A DNA stretch of 64,000 bases from RPQJ01 sp963732375 (lineage in GTDB: Bacteria; Pseudomonadota; Gammaproteobacteria; Steroidobacterales; Steroidobacteraceae). Of the stretch, positions 15,331 to 24,857 are shown one piece after another. Position numbers and translations under genes: made by a program. How positions within the stretch are numbered: the stretch's first letter is position 1; each line of letters opens with the position of its first letter. Under the pieces are notes generated by a model. It ran no database searches and was not told the DNA's origin. It saw nothing but the letters and a program-made list of their open reading frames with translations. Location of the stretch: the NCBI GenBank assembly GCA_963732375.1, contig CAVSZE010000003.1:558001-622000 (forward strand). The letters are read 5' to 3'.

Positions 15331-17541
15331 TTAGAGTCGAAACTCCGCGCCGAGCACATAGGCGCGACCCGGCTGCGGGAATCCGTAGGATTCCGCGTAG
15401 TCCTCGTCAAGCGCGTTCAGGATTCGCGCAAATGCGCGCACTCGCCGCTGAATCAGCTCGATCGACGCATCGAGGTTGAGCACTCCGTAATCTCCAAGCT
15501 CCAGCGCCGTGGTCGGCGAGGTGCGCGACAGCGTGTAGCTGTTGGCGAAATAGCGGTAGTCGCCGCCGAGCCGGATCGTCGACGTCAATTGATAGTCGAT
15601 GCGCAGTGAGAATTTCTGCTCTGGCCTGTTCTGCAGTGTCTTTATATCAGCGCCGCCGGATTGGTTCTCGGAGTCCATGTACGTGTAGCTCACGTCCAGG
15701 TCCAGCCGCTCGGCGACCCGATAGCCGGCAGAAAGCTCAACGCCCTGGAAGCGATATTTCTGGAAGTTCTCTGTGATTCCACTCGGCGCGCGCTCGATGA
15801 AGTTATTGGCGTCGATGCGGAACAGCACGCCCTCGACCGAAAGGCCGGCGGAGGCGAACTCGTGCCTCAGTGCAAGATCGTAGGTGTAGCTAGTCTCGGC
15901 GGAGAGATCCGGATTGCCGCGGTCCACTGCGTAGAGGTCGCGAAGTGTCGGGTAGCGCTGCTTGCGCGCGGCGTTGGCACGCAGCGTCGTCGCCTCGCTG
16001 ACCAGATAGTCGACGCCGAGCAGGTACGAGGTCCCGCCGTCATCCTGGCCGGAATTCCTCGACTGCTCGCTGTAACCAAGGCCCGCGACCAGTCCCAATG
16101 CCGGTGTCGCCCGGTACTCGCCCTCGACATCCAGCGAGTAGAGGTTGACGGACTCGTCCTGGTTGACCTGGTTGACGACGGTCGTCGTGCCGCCGCCGCC
16201 TCCACCTCCGCCACCGCCACCGCCTCCACCTCCGCCTCCGCCGCCTCCGCCTCCGCCTCCGCCGCCGGTGCTGGTCGTTACGGTGAAGCCATTGGAGTTC
16301 CAGCTCTCGTGCCGGCCACTCAAGGATGCGGACAGAAGAAATGCGTTGGTGAAATGCTTCGAGGCCAGCACGCTGGCGCCGAGTACCTCGGTCGTGGCGT
16401 TCTCGCGGAAGGAGCCGCTTGCGGCCTGGCTGTCATAGCCGTCGTCGTCGTAACCGTTCGTATCCTCCGCGTCGCGATTGAAAAACAAGGTCGGCTTCAC
16501 CGAGCCGGATTCACTGCTGCCGAACTCCGCCGCCGCTTGCGCGGAGAACGAGTCGAGTTCAACGCGCTCGTATCTTGCCCGGTTGGCGAATATCGAATCG
16601 CTGCTGTCGATGGCCGTGGGCGGCTTGCCGTACTCGGCGTTGCGGTAGGACAGGCTCAGGCCAAGGTCCGGGCCGCCCTCGTTGAATACCATGTTGGCCT
16701 GTACCGCGTTCTGCTTGCGATCGCTGTTGACGCGCTCGTCACCGGGCTGCAGGTCCGAGCCCGGGAAATCGCCGGACAGCTCGAAGTAGTCGCGATCAAA
16801 AGACGAGCCCCACAGCGACAAGCCGGTCCCTCCGACCTGCCCGCTGACCGAGCCACGCACTTCGTAGGCCTTGGAGAATTCGTACTCGCCGGCCACGTTC
16901 GCGCGTACCGCGTCTCCCGCAGACTTGGTGATGATCTCGATCACACCGGCGTTGCCGCCGGGACCGTACAGCACCGAGCTGCCGCCACGGGTCACCTTGA
17001 TTTCAGCAATGTTCTCCGCAGGGATCAGCGCCGGATCGAACTGCCCGTCGTATCCGGAGTTCAGCGGCACGCCGTCCTGCAGCAGGATGATGTTCCGGGT
17101 GCGCAGGCCGCGAACGTCGATCCTCGGGACACCGTCGGCGCCGTAGCGCACGTACATGCCGGGCAGCAGCGCAATGGCCTGGTCGAGCGTACGCACACCG
17201 CGCCGGGCGATGTCCTCGGCGGTCACCGTGTCGATGGTCGCGACCTCGTCGGCTATGCGGGGGCGCTCGCCGACGACCGTGATGGTTTCGCCGAGCCAGT
17301 AGGCGCCGCTTGCCTCGGGCGGGGGCGCTTTGTTCGCAGCGGGCGTTGCCTGTGCGGGTGTGCCAGCCGCAGCAGCAGACTCCTGGGCAGGCGCGGCTTC
17401 CCCAGTGGCGGTTTCCTTCGCTGGCGCGGCTTCCACAGCGGCTGCTTCCTGCGCGGTCACATTGTCCGCACCAACGATGCCAACGAGTGCAAACAGGATC
17501 ACCCAGCGGCCTGACTGCGTGTTTTTGTCAGTAAACGTCAT
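15331..17541 (-). CDS. TonB-dependent outer-membrane receptor with polyglycine insert
   Basis: This 736-residue protein starts at ATG 17541; GGGGGAAG just upstream decides this over the GTG/ATG codons before it. A signal peptide is followed by an Ala/Pro/Glu-rich linker, a plug domain (ETITVVGERPRIADEV, PRIDVRGLRTRNIILLQDG, VTRGGSSVLYGPGG) and a 22-strand-type barrel ending in the usual aromatic/hydrophobic terminus. Residues 426-451 are 26 consecutive glycines, within a predicted loop. The ligand is unknown; it is BtuB/siderophore-receptor-like. An MFS exporter is divergent from it, and a tonB-exbBD operon lies near 40-42 kb. Confidence 0.9.
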   Translation of the reverse strand: MTFTDKNTQSGRWVILFALVGIVGADNVTAQEAAAVEAAPAKETATGEAAPAQESAAAAGTPAQATPAANKAPPPEASGAYWLGETITVVGERPRIADEVATIDTVTAEDIARRGVRTLDQAIALLPGMYVRYGADGVPRIDVRGLRTRNIILLQDGVPLNSGYDGQFDPALIPAENIAEIKVTRGGSSVLYGPGGNAGVIEIITKSAGDAVRANVAGEYEFSKAYEVRGSVSGQVGGTGLSLWGSSFDRDYFELSGDFPGSDLQPGDERVNSDRKQNAVQANMVFNEGGPDLGLSLSYRNAEYGKPPTAIDSSDSIFANRARYERVELDSFSAQAAAEFGSSESGSVKPTLFFNRDAEDTNGYDDDGYDSQAASGSFRENATTEVLGASVLASKHFTNAFLLSASLSGRHESWNSNGFTVTTSTGGGGGGGGGGGGGGGGGGGGGGGGGGTTTVVNQVNQDESVNLYSLDVEGEYRATPALGLVAGLGYSEQSRNSGQDDGGTSYLLGVDYLVSEATTLRANAARKQRYPTLRDLYAVDRGNPDLSAETSYTYDLALRHEFASAGLSVEGVLFRIDANNFIERAPSGITENFQKYRFQGVELSAGYRVAERLDLDVSYTYMDSENQSGGADIKTLQNRPEQKFSLRIDYQLTSTIRLGGDYRYFANSYTLSRTSPTTALELGDYGVLNLDASIELIQRRVRAFARILNALDEDYAESYGFPQPGRAYVLGAEFRL
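16189..16266 (-). repeat. GGN trinucleotide tract encoding 26 glycines
   Basis: Twenty-six successive glycine codons, mixing GGC, GGA and GGT, lie inside the TonB-dependent receptor gene. Because the unit is three bases, length change would keep the frame. Codon mixing argues against very recent slippage. Confidence 0.95.
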
Positions 17542-17706
17542 AACTTCCCCCACACACGTCAGTTTTTATTGAAAATACAGGTTAACGGATTTGTGAATAC
17601 AGGGAAATAAGACTTTGGCTGCCTGCGATACAGGAGTCCGGCGGGGCAACGCGGACGTAGCGGTCGGGGCGGGACTTCGTCGAAGTCGACCGTGCTAGAT
17701 TGATGC

Positions 17707-19392
17707 GTGACCGTCGTGGACGAGCCCAATACCTCCCGGTTCGAGCACTGGCGTAGCGCGACGCTCGCCCCTTTCGAGCATCAAGCGTTTGCCCTGTTCT
17801 GGTGGGCCTCGCTTGCGTCATCGTTCGGAACCATGATCCAGACGGTCGGTGCGTCATGGCTCATGGCCACGATCGCGCCCTCCGCCAACCAGGTCGCGCT
17901 GGTCCAGACGGCTAACGCGCTGCCCTACTTCTTCCTGTCGCTTGTGGCCGGCGCGCTCGCCGACACGCGCGATCGCCGGTCGATCATGCTGGTCGCGCAG
18001 ACGCTCTCACTGCTGGCGTCGGCGGCGCTGGCAATCGTGATGCTCACCGGCCACATCACGCCGTCCACCCTGCTCGGGCTGACCTTCCTGATCGGCTGTG
18101 GCGGCGCTGCATTTGCGCCTGCCTGGCAGGCGTCAATCGGCGACCAGGTGCCGCGCACGCAGATTGCCCCTGCGGTGATGGCGAATGCGGTCGGCTTCAA
18201 CCTCGCCCGCAGCCTCGGGCCAGCGATCGGCGGCGTCATCGTGGCGGCGATCGGCGCAGCGGCGGCATTCATCGTGAACGCGGTGTCGTACCTGGGCATC
18301 ATCGCGACACTGGCCTGGTGGCGACCCACGCGGGTTCGCAGCGAACTGCCGCCCGAGCCGTTGGGCACGGCGATCGCGGCCGGCGTGCGCTACGTGAGTC
18401 TCTCGCCGCACCTGCTGGCAATCCTGCTGCGTTGCGTGCTCTACACGATTCCGATTGCTGCCGTGATGGCGCTGATGCCCGTCGTGGCCCGCGACCTGCT
18501 CGGCGGCGGGGCCGCCACCTACGGCATCCTGCTCGGCGGCTTTGGCGTCGGCGCGATGCTGGGCGCGCTCTCCAGCGCCTCGCTCCGCGGTCGCGTGAGC
18601 AGCGATGCATTGCTGCGAATCCTTTCCGCGCTCGCCTGCGTGGCGATGGTCGTGATCGGGCAGAGCCGCTGGGCGGTTCTTACCTTTCTCGCGCACGTGC
18701 TGGCGGGTGCCGTGTGGACGCAGGGATTCGCGAATTTCAACATCGCCGTGCAACTCTCCTCGCCGCGCTGGGTGACGGGACGGATGCTGGCGACCTACCA
18801 GACCATCGCGTTCGCCGGCATCGCACTGGGCAGCTGGTGGTGGGGCGAGTTCGCAAGCGCAGCCGGTGTCCGCGAATCCTTGTCGGTGGCCGGAGTCGCG
18901 TCTCTGCTGTCGCTGGTGGTCGCGCGCTGGCTGCCGGTCGACGTAGAGCGGCTCGGCTCGCTCGATCCACGTGTCCGGACCGGACGCGCGCCGCCCAGCG
19001 TGCACATACATCCGGCATCGGGCCCGATCGTCGTCGTCATCGAGTACCGGGTGCTTCCCGAAAACGCAGTCGAGTTCGTCGCGGTGATAAACGAAATCGG
19101 TCGCATCCGGCGCCGAGACGGCGCTCGCGCATGGTCGATCAGCCAGGACATCGACACGCTCGAGCACTGGGTCGAGCGCTTCGAGAGCCCGACGTGGGTC
19201 GATCACCTGCGATGGCGGAGTCGACCGACCGAATCGGACCAGGTTGTCCGCACGCGCCTCAATTCCCTGATCGTCGACCAGCAGGCGAGCGTGCGCCGCC
19301 TCGTAGTACGGCCGCCCGGGGCGGAACCGCTTGGAGCGCCGCCCCGGTCGGAGCGGGACGTCGGTGGAACCGAACGCGGATCGAGGCAATAA
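17707..19392 (+). CDS. MFS transporter (MFS_3/EntS type) with C-terminal ABM-like domain
   Basis: This 561-residue protein begins at GTG 17707. About the first 410 residues form 10-12 membrane spans with the LADTRDRRSIMLVAQ loop of the MFS_3 family, which includes enterobactin exporter EntS. Residues about 435-535 (VIEYRVLPENAVEFVAVINE, WSISQDIDTLEHWVERF) look like a dimeric alpha/beta-barrel domain seen on this family's C-terminus. It is divergent from the TonB-dependent receptor gene, 165 bases away. A receptor/exporter pair would suit secretion and uptake of a chelator, but no synthesis genes are nearby. No clear ribosome site precedes the GTG. Confidence 0.85.
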   Translation: MTVVDEPNTSRFEHWRSATLAPFEHQAFALFWWASLASSFGTMIQTVGASWLMATIAPSANQVALVQTANALPYFFLSLVAGALADTRDRRSIMLVAQTLSLLASAALAIVMLTGHITPSTLLGLTFLIGCGGAAFAPAWQASIGDQVPRTQIAPAVMANAVGFNLARSLGPAIGGVIVAAIGAAAAFIVNAVSYLGIIATLAWWRPTRVRSELPPEPLGTAIAAGVRYVSLSPHLLAILLRCVLYTIPIAAVMALMPVVARDLLGGGAATYGILLGGFGVGAMLGALSSASLRGRVSSDALLRILSALACVAMVVIGQSRWAVLTFLAHVLAGAVWTQGFANFNIAVQLSSPRWVTGRMLATYQTIAFAGIALGSWWWGEFASAAGVRESLSVAGVASLLSLVVARWLPVDVERLGSLDPRVRTGRAPPSVHIHPASGPIVVVIEYRVLPENAVEFVAVINEIGRIRRRDGARAWSISQDIDTLEHWVERFESPTWVDHLRWRSRPTESDQVVRTRLNSLIVDQQASVRRLVVRPPGAEPLGAPPRSERDVGGTERGSRQ

Positions 19393-19521
19393 CTTGTTTT
19401 GACCCGACCATCAGCACGGTGATAGCGTTCTTCACGCCGACAATGACCGGCCAGGTCTTCAATTCACTGGACAAGCTCGCTCCCAATTGACGGGGCGCGC
19501 GGCATTTGAGAGGGAAGCCCC

Positions 19522-20064
19522 ATGTCCACGAGACTCGATCTCTCCAACATCACGCTGATGGACGCCCTCGACCTCGCTGCACTGATCGAGCTCGAAGCGC
19601 GCAGGCGGTACACGGAATTCGCCGATTCACTTGGAAGCCGTGGTGTTGACGACGCCGGCGCGGTATTCCGGTCGATGGCCGTCAACGAGAACAAGCACTG
19701 CGAGGAGATTGCGGAGCGCCGGCTCGCACTGTTTGGCGACAAGCCGCCAAAGGTCACGATCGACGACATCTTCGACGTTGAGGCTCCCGCCACCGGTGAC
19801 GTGCGTTGGAACATGTCGGCGCTCAAGGCCTACCAGCTGGCGTTGTACTCGGAACAGAAAGCATTCGCGTTCTACGACGAAGCCCTCGACCATGTGGACC
19901 AGCCGGACGTCAAGGCGCTGTTCGAGGAACTGCGGGAGGAAGAAGCCGAGCATGTAAATATGCTCGTGAAGATCATCGCGAAGCTACCGCCGTCGGCCGA
20001 GACCGAACTCGAGGACGAGGACTACGATCCAAATCGCCCGGCTCGCGATAGTTTTGAGTCCTGA
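19522..20064 (+). CDS. Rubrerythrin/ferritin-like diiron protein
   Basis: This 180-residue helical protein has four-helix-bundle diiron ligands: LIELEARRRYTEF, VNENKHCEEI, YSEQKAFAFYDEAL and EEEAEHVNML. It ends in an acidic tail. No rubredoxin CxxC domain is present, so it is the short rubrerythrin-like type, which may act in peroxide handling or iron binding. A strong AGAGGGAAG site precedes ATG 19522. It appears to be a single gene between the MFS and symporter genes. Confidence 0.87.
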   Translation: MSTRLDLSNITLMDALDLAALIELEARRRYTEFADSLGSRGVDDAGAVFRSMAVNENKHCEEIAERRLALFGDKPPKVTIDDIFDVEAPATGDVRWNMSALKAYQLALYSEQKAFAFYDEALDHVDQPDVKALFEELREEEAEHVNMLVKIIAKLPPSAETELEDEDYDPNRPARDSFES

Positions 20065-20121
20065 CCGGCCGTTCTCTCCTGGGCGCCGACCGCCCGTTGA
20101 ATCTTGCGTACAGGGGAGTTC

Positions 20122-21471
20122 ATGACGACGTTCACCGACTGGATCAACGCGGTCGATTCGTTTGTCTGGGGCCCGGCGATGCTGGTGCTGATCCTCGGCA
20201 CGGGTTGCTACCTGCAGGTGCGTCTCGGTGGCATGCCGGTGCGCAAGATCGGCGCTGGTCTGCGGCTGGTCTGGCGGGGACGGGGCGGTGATGCGGCCCA
20301 CGGCGAAGTCAGTCCCTACTCCGCGCTGATGACGTGCCTGGCCGCGACCATCGGCGTCGGCAACATCGCGGGCGTGGCCACGGCTGTCGCGCTCGGCGGC
20401 CCGGGCGCGGTGTTCTGGATGTGGATGACGGCCCTCGTCGGCATGGCCACCAAGTACTCCGAGGTGCTGCTCGCCGTGCACTTCCGTGAGCGCGACGAGA
20501 AAGGTCGTTTCGTCGGCGGCCCGATGTACGCAATCCGCAACGGGCTCGGGCCGCGGTGGGCCTGGCTCGGCGCCACCTTTGCGCTGTTCGGCGGCCTGGC
20601 CGGCTTCGGCATCGGCAACATGGTGCAGTCGAACAGCATCGCGGCTGCGATGCAGGGTTCGTTCGGCATTGCCCCGGTGGTGACCGGCGTCGTACTCACC
20701 ATCATCACCGGCGCGGTGATCCTGGGCGGCATCAAGCGCATCGCATCGGTCGCGAACTGGCTCGTCCCGTTCATGGCAACCGGCTACGTGGTCGCGGCGA
20801 TGATCGTGCTGGTCTATCACTGGCAGTCGATCCCACAGGCTTTTGCGCTCATTTTCGAAACAGCCTTCACGGGTACTGCAGCGATCGGTGGCTTCGCGGG
20901 GGCGGCGATGATGACCGCGGTCCGCTTCGGCGTGGCGCGCGGCATCTTCTCGAACGAAGCCGGACTCGGCACGGCCGGCATCGCGCAGGCGGCGGGCATG
21001 AGCAATGATCCGGTGCGCAGCGGCCTCATCGGGATGATGGGCACGTTCCTCGACACCATTGTGGTCTGCACGATGACCGGTCTCGCGATCGTGGTCTCGG
21101 GTGCCTGGCAGTCGGGCGAGACAGGTGCCGCGCTAACGCAGACCGCGTTCCAGTCCGCGATGCCCGGTATCGGTGGTGAACTGGTCGCGGTTGCGCTCGG
21201 TATCTTCGCGCTGACGACGATCCTCGGCTGGGCCTATTACGGCGAACGCTGCTGGCAGTACCTGGTCGGGGACTGGACGATCATGCCGTACCGCATCGTG
21301 TGGACGGTCATTGTTTTCTTCGGGGCAGTGACGCACCTCGACCTCGCCTGGACCATCGCCGACGTACTCAACGCGCTGATGGCGATTCCGAACCTGATCG
21401 CGCTGCTGGCGTTGTCACCGGTCGTCGTTCAATTGACGCGCGCGGGCCTCGCCAGGGCCCTGCAGGACTGA
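20122..21471 (+). CDS. Sodium:alanine/glycine symporter (AGCS family)
   Basis: This 449-residue protein has about 10 membrane spans and the family marks GGPGAVFWMWMTALVGMATKY, shown here in part, GGPMYAI, and FSNEAGLGTAGIAQAA. It imports small neutral amino acids with sodium. ATG 20122 (MTTFTDW) follows AGGGGAG, which fixes the start over ATG 20104. Its last 57 bases overlap the 3' end of the convergent hybrid kinase gene. Confidence 0.92.
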   Translation: MTTFTDWINAVDSFVWGPAMLVLILGTGCYLQVRLGGMPVRKIGAGLRLVWRGRGGDAAHGEVSPYSALMTCLAATIGVGNIAGVATAVALGGPGAVFWMWMTALVGMATKYSEVLLAVHFRERDEKGRFVGGPMYAIRNGLGPRWAWLGATFALFGGLAGFGIGNMVQSNSIAAAMQGSFGIAPVVTGVVLTIITGAVILGGIKRIASVANWLVPFMATGYVVAAMIVLVYHWQSIPQAFALIFETAFTGTAAIGGFAGAAMMTAVRFGVARGIFSNEAGLGTAGIAQAAGMSNDPVRSGLIGMMGTFLDTIVVCTMTGLAIVVSGAWQSGETGAALTQTAFQSAMPGIGGELVAVALGIFALTTILGWAYYGERCWQYLVGDWTIMPYRIVWTVIVFFGAVTHLDLAWTIADVLNALMAIPNLIALLALSPVVVQLTRAGLARALQD

Positions 21472-24400
21472 ACTGGCGGCAGCGCGTCTCGCGTTACCCG
21501 CCAGCACGTCCTTCTGCAGCCGAGACGTAGCCTCCGCAAGCAGGTAGCGGGCCGCCGCGTCGCCGTCGTTTGCCCTGAGAATCGGGGCCAGCAAGGCTAT
21601 CGTCTCGGCATGCAACCCGGCCTGGTAGTGTAGTTGCGCCTGTTCGAACGCGGCGCGGGTATCGAGCTTGTGTGCAACCAGGTCCGGCGCATCGAACTCG
21701 AATGCCTCGTGAAGGACCACAGCCTCGTTGCGACCCTTGACGACGACCCGGCCCAGCGCACGACGCTGCGGTAACGCGCGATCCGCATCCGATAGATTCG
21801 ACAGGAACGCCTCGCTCACGATCACGGCGCTGCCGAAGGTCTTGGTCATGCCCTCGATGCGCGACGCCACGTTGACCGCGTCGGCAAAGATATCGCCCTG
21901 CCGTCGCTGGAGCTCGCCAACGATGCCCAGTCGCAGTCGCCCCAGGTGCATGCCGATGCCGATCCGTATCGACGGCTGCCCCTTGCGCTCGCGCTCCAGG
22001 TTGTACTGCGCAAGGCTGGCCATGGTGTCGCGCGCGGCACCTAGCGCATCGTCGGCGCCTCCCGGAAAAACTGCCATCACGCTGTCGCCGGTGTATCGAT
22101 CGATGAACCCGCCGTTCTTCCGGATCGGCGGTCCAGCGATTGCCAGGTAGCTGTTGATGAAAGTGAAGTTCTCGTCGGGCGTCATGTGCTCCGACAGCGT
22201 CGTGAAGTCGCGGATGTCGGACACGAGCACCGCTGCCTCCATCTCGACGTTGTCCCCGAGCTGCACGTCGATGATGCTGTCGCGCCCGAGGTAGCGCAGG
22301 AACTCGTGCGGCACATAGTGCGAATAGGCCGAGTTGATTCGTACCAGGTTGAGGTGGGTCTTGATGCGCGCCAGCAGCTCGCCCTTGGCGACCGGCTTGG
22401 TGATGTAATCATTGGCGCCGACCTGCAGGCCCATCTTCAGGTCCGACATCTGTGTGCGCGCAGTTACCATCACCACCGGCAGCTGCGTCGGCAGGTGCGT
22501 CTTGCGGATCTCCCGGCAGACTTCGAAGCCGGACAGCTTCGGCATCATCACGTCCAGCAGGACCAGGTCGACTTTCTCGCCACTGGCCAGAAGCTCGAGG
22601 GCTCGCATGCCGTTTTCGGCCTGCAGCACATCGTAATGCTGCATTGACAGGTGATTCAGCATCACCTGCTGGTTCACCGGTTCGTCATCGACCACCAGGA
22701 TACGGATGCGATCGTCGCCGTCGACCAGGCCGGGCTCGCCGTCTTCATGCGGGGGTACGACTGCCTTCACGGACAGCGCGCGGCCGAGCAGCAGCGTTCC
22801 GCGACCCGGCTCGCTCACGGCCCGCCACACGGCTTCGACCTCCTCCTTCAGTACCGGATGCGCCTCTTCTGCGTCACTCGCCGCGGCAGCCTGCAACACG
22901 AAGCTGAAGGTCGAGCCCTCACCGACCCGGGAGTCCAGCTCTATGTCGCTGCCGTGCAGTTGCACCAGGTCGCGTGTCACGGCCAGGCCGAGGCCGGTGC
23001 CTCCATGCACGCGGGTGGCGGATTCCTCGACCTGCTCGAATGACTCGAAGATGCGCTCTCGATCCCCGGTCGCGATGCCGGGGCCGGTGTCGATGACCTG
23101 CACCCTGACTTGCCCGCCCTCGTCTATGGCCCTGACGCGCACCGTACCCGAGTCGGTGAACTTGACGGCGTTTCCGATCAGGTTGTGCAGGATCTGTTGC
23201 AGCCGGTCCTCGTCGGCCAGCACGCTGGGCACGCTACCGTCGATCTCGTTGATGAGCTCGAGCGACTTAACCTCGGCCAGCGGTGCGCTCAAGCGCATCA
23301 CGACATCCACCGCCACTCGAAGGTCTACCGGCTTCTTGCGCAGGACCAGCTCATGATTCCTCATCTTGGAGAAATCCAGGATGTCGTTGACCAGCGTCGC
23401 CAGGCGCTGGCCGCTGTTGACGATCATCGACAGGTTGCTGGCAGCGGCCTCGCTGATCCGGCCAGCTGCACCATCCAGCATCGACTCGGCCAGCCCGATG
23501 ATGCCCTGCAGCGGCGTGCGCAGCTCGTGTGAGGTGTTCGCCAGGAATTCGTCCTTGAGCCTGTCCATGCGCCTCAGGCTCTCGGCCACCTCATGCTGGG
23601 CGCGCTCCTTGGCCTTCTTCATGTCGTTGTAACGGTCGGACAAGGCGAAGGAGATCAACACGGTTTCCAGTACCGCGCCCATCTCCATGCCGTGCACGGC
23701 CACGAAGCTGTTGTCCACGAATCCATGCTGGCGCGCCGCCGTGAACACAGTCCCGATGCAGTAGCCGGCCCAGGCAACGAGGTAATACCGCGCCGAGCGC
23801 TGCCCGCGCAGCAGGCAGGTCACGGCCGTAGCCAATCCCACGGTCCCCGCAGTGGCCGACACCGCGCCGGTCAGGTGAATGGAAAACTGGAAGCCGGTCA
23901 GCGCGGACAGCGGCACCGTCAACGCCGCCAGCACGATCAGCACCAGGATGGTCTTGTGCAGGCCCGGCGCGTAGCGCTTCGCCTCAAGAAAGCGCGTGCA
24001 GAAGGCGAGCCCCGCCATCAGCGTCACCGCGACGATGGCCTGGAAGATTTCCTCGGACCACTGCCGGTACTCGGGCCACAGCCAGCGCGGCGCGTGTCCG
24101 CTGAGGCTGGCGAGGAACAGGCCCGTCGAGGTTATCGAGATGACGTACAGCAGGTAATTGGTGTCGCGCAGCGAAATGAACAGGAACAGGTTGTACAGGC
24201 ACATGGCCACCATGATCCCGAACATGGCGCCGTAGCCCAGGAAACTCACCATGCTCGCGTTGTAGAACTGCTGCGGCGTCAGCAGCCGCACGTCCACCAG
24301 CATGCTGCTCTTGCTCTGGATGCGGACGTAATAGGTCGTCACCCGGTCCGGCGCCGGCATGACACGCAGCACCGGCGTCAGCGCGTCCACCGCGTCCGGC

Positions 24401-24795
24401 GGCAACGCGTGGTGGTCTCCCAGTTGACTCGCGCGCCACTGCCCGTCGGCAATTTCCCGGTAGACCCGAACGTCGTCCAGCAGCGGGTCAGTGACCTGCA
24501 GCAGCCACACCGCTTCGCGAACGCTGCGATTCAGCACGTCGAAACGCAACCACACGACCCCCTTGATGAAGCCCAGCGCCACGCCTCGCGGGCCGCTGGT
24601 CCGGAAGGCATCGCCGGGCATTTTCTGGATGTCCGATAGAGTCGCCGTGCCGTCCTGGTCGACCAGGTATTCGAACACCGGGCGATACCCGCTTCCCTGC
24701 TCGTCCCGGAGTTCGAGCGGCTCGGCCATTGCGAACGCGCTCGCCAGCAGCAGCAGCCACAGCAGGTGTTCCCACCGCAGGTCCGTTGATCGCAT
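21415..24795 (-). CDS. Hybrid histidine kinase/receiver/nucleotide cyclase with 7TM-DISM sensor
   Basis: This is about 1126 residues from ATG 24795; ATG 24852 is possible but overlaps the divergent gene region. In order: a signal sequence, a periplasmic 7TMR-DISM sensor (about 25-180), seven membrane spans (about 180-385), a HisKA with SHELRTP (His423), an HATPase (NLIGNAVKFTD, DTGPGIA, GGTGLGLAV), a receiver with Asp748 (LVLLDVMMPK), a class III cyclase domain (VSDIRDFTTLSEH, DRYTGDSVMAVFPG) and a helical tail. It could link an outside signal to phosphotransfer and cAMP or cGMP. No response-regulator partner is adjacent. Its end overlaps the symporter gene. Confidence 0.92.
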   Translation of the reverse strand: MRSTDLRWEHLLWLLLLASAFAMAEPLELRDEQGSGYRPVFEYLVDQDGTATLSDIQKMPGDAFRTSGPRGVALGFIKGVVWLRFDVLNRSVREAVWLLQVTDPLLDDVRVYREIADGQWRASQLGDHHALPPDAVDALTPVLRVMPAPDRVTTYYVRIQSKSSMLVDVRLLTPQQFYNASMVSFLGYGAMFGIMVAMCLYNLFLFISLRDTNYLLYVISITSTGLFLASLSGHAPRWLWPEYRQWSEEIFQAIVAVTLMAGLAFCTRFLEAKRYAPGLHKTILVLIVLAALTVPLSALTGFQFSIHLTGAVSATAGTVGLATAVTCLLRGQRSARYYLVAWAGYCIGTVFTAARQHGFVDNSFVAVHGMEMGAVLETVLISFALSDRYNDMKKAKERAQHEVAESLRRMDRLKDEFLANTSHELRTPLQGIIGLAESMLDGAAGRISEAAASNLSMIVNSGQRLATLVNDILDFSKMRNHELVLRKKPVDLRVAVDVVMRLSAPLAEVKSLELINEIDGSVPSVLADEDRLQQILHNLIGNAVKFTDSGTVRVRAIDEGGQVRVQVIDTGPGIATGDRERIFESFEQVEESATRVHGGTGLGLAVTRDLVQLHGSDIELDSRVGEGSTFSFVLQAAAASDAEEAHPVLKEEVEAVWRAVSEPGRGTLLLGRALSVKAVVPPHEDGEPGLVDGDDRIRILVVDDEPVNQQVMLNHLSMQHYDVLQAENGMRALELLASGEKVDLVLLDVMMPKLSGFEVCREIRKTHLPTQLPVVMVTARTQMSDLKMGLQVGANDYITKPVAKGELLARIKTHLNLVRINSAYSHYVPHEFLRYLGRDSIIDVQLGDNVEMEAAVLVSDIRDFTTLSEHMTPDENFTFINSYLAIAGPPIRKNGGFIDRYTGDSVMAVFPGGADDALGAARDTMASLAQYNLERERKGQPSIRIGIGMHLGRLRLGIVGELQRRQGDIFADAVNVASRIEGMTKTFGSAVIVSEAFLSNLSDADRALPQRRALGRVVVKGRNEAVVLHEAFEFDAPDLVAHKLDTRAAFEQAQLHYQAGLHAETIALLAPILRANDGDAAARYLLAEATSRLQKDVLAGNARRAAASSVLQGPGEARARQLNDDR

Positions 24796-24857
24796 TCGGC
24801 GATTGGATAGGGTAGCCTCCCGCGACCGAATTGGATGCTGAACGGGGGTCATGCGTG

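Noticed and set aside
16189..16266. A CRISPR-like or spacer-repeat array
   Set aside because: It is a codon-level GGN tract inside a coding region with no repeat/spacer structure.
15661..17514. A 617-codon plus-strand frame opposite the TonB-dependent receptor
   Set aside because: No family motif, and it mirrors the receptor codons; the receptor has signal peptide, plug and barrel.
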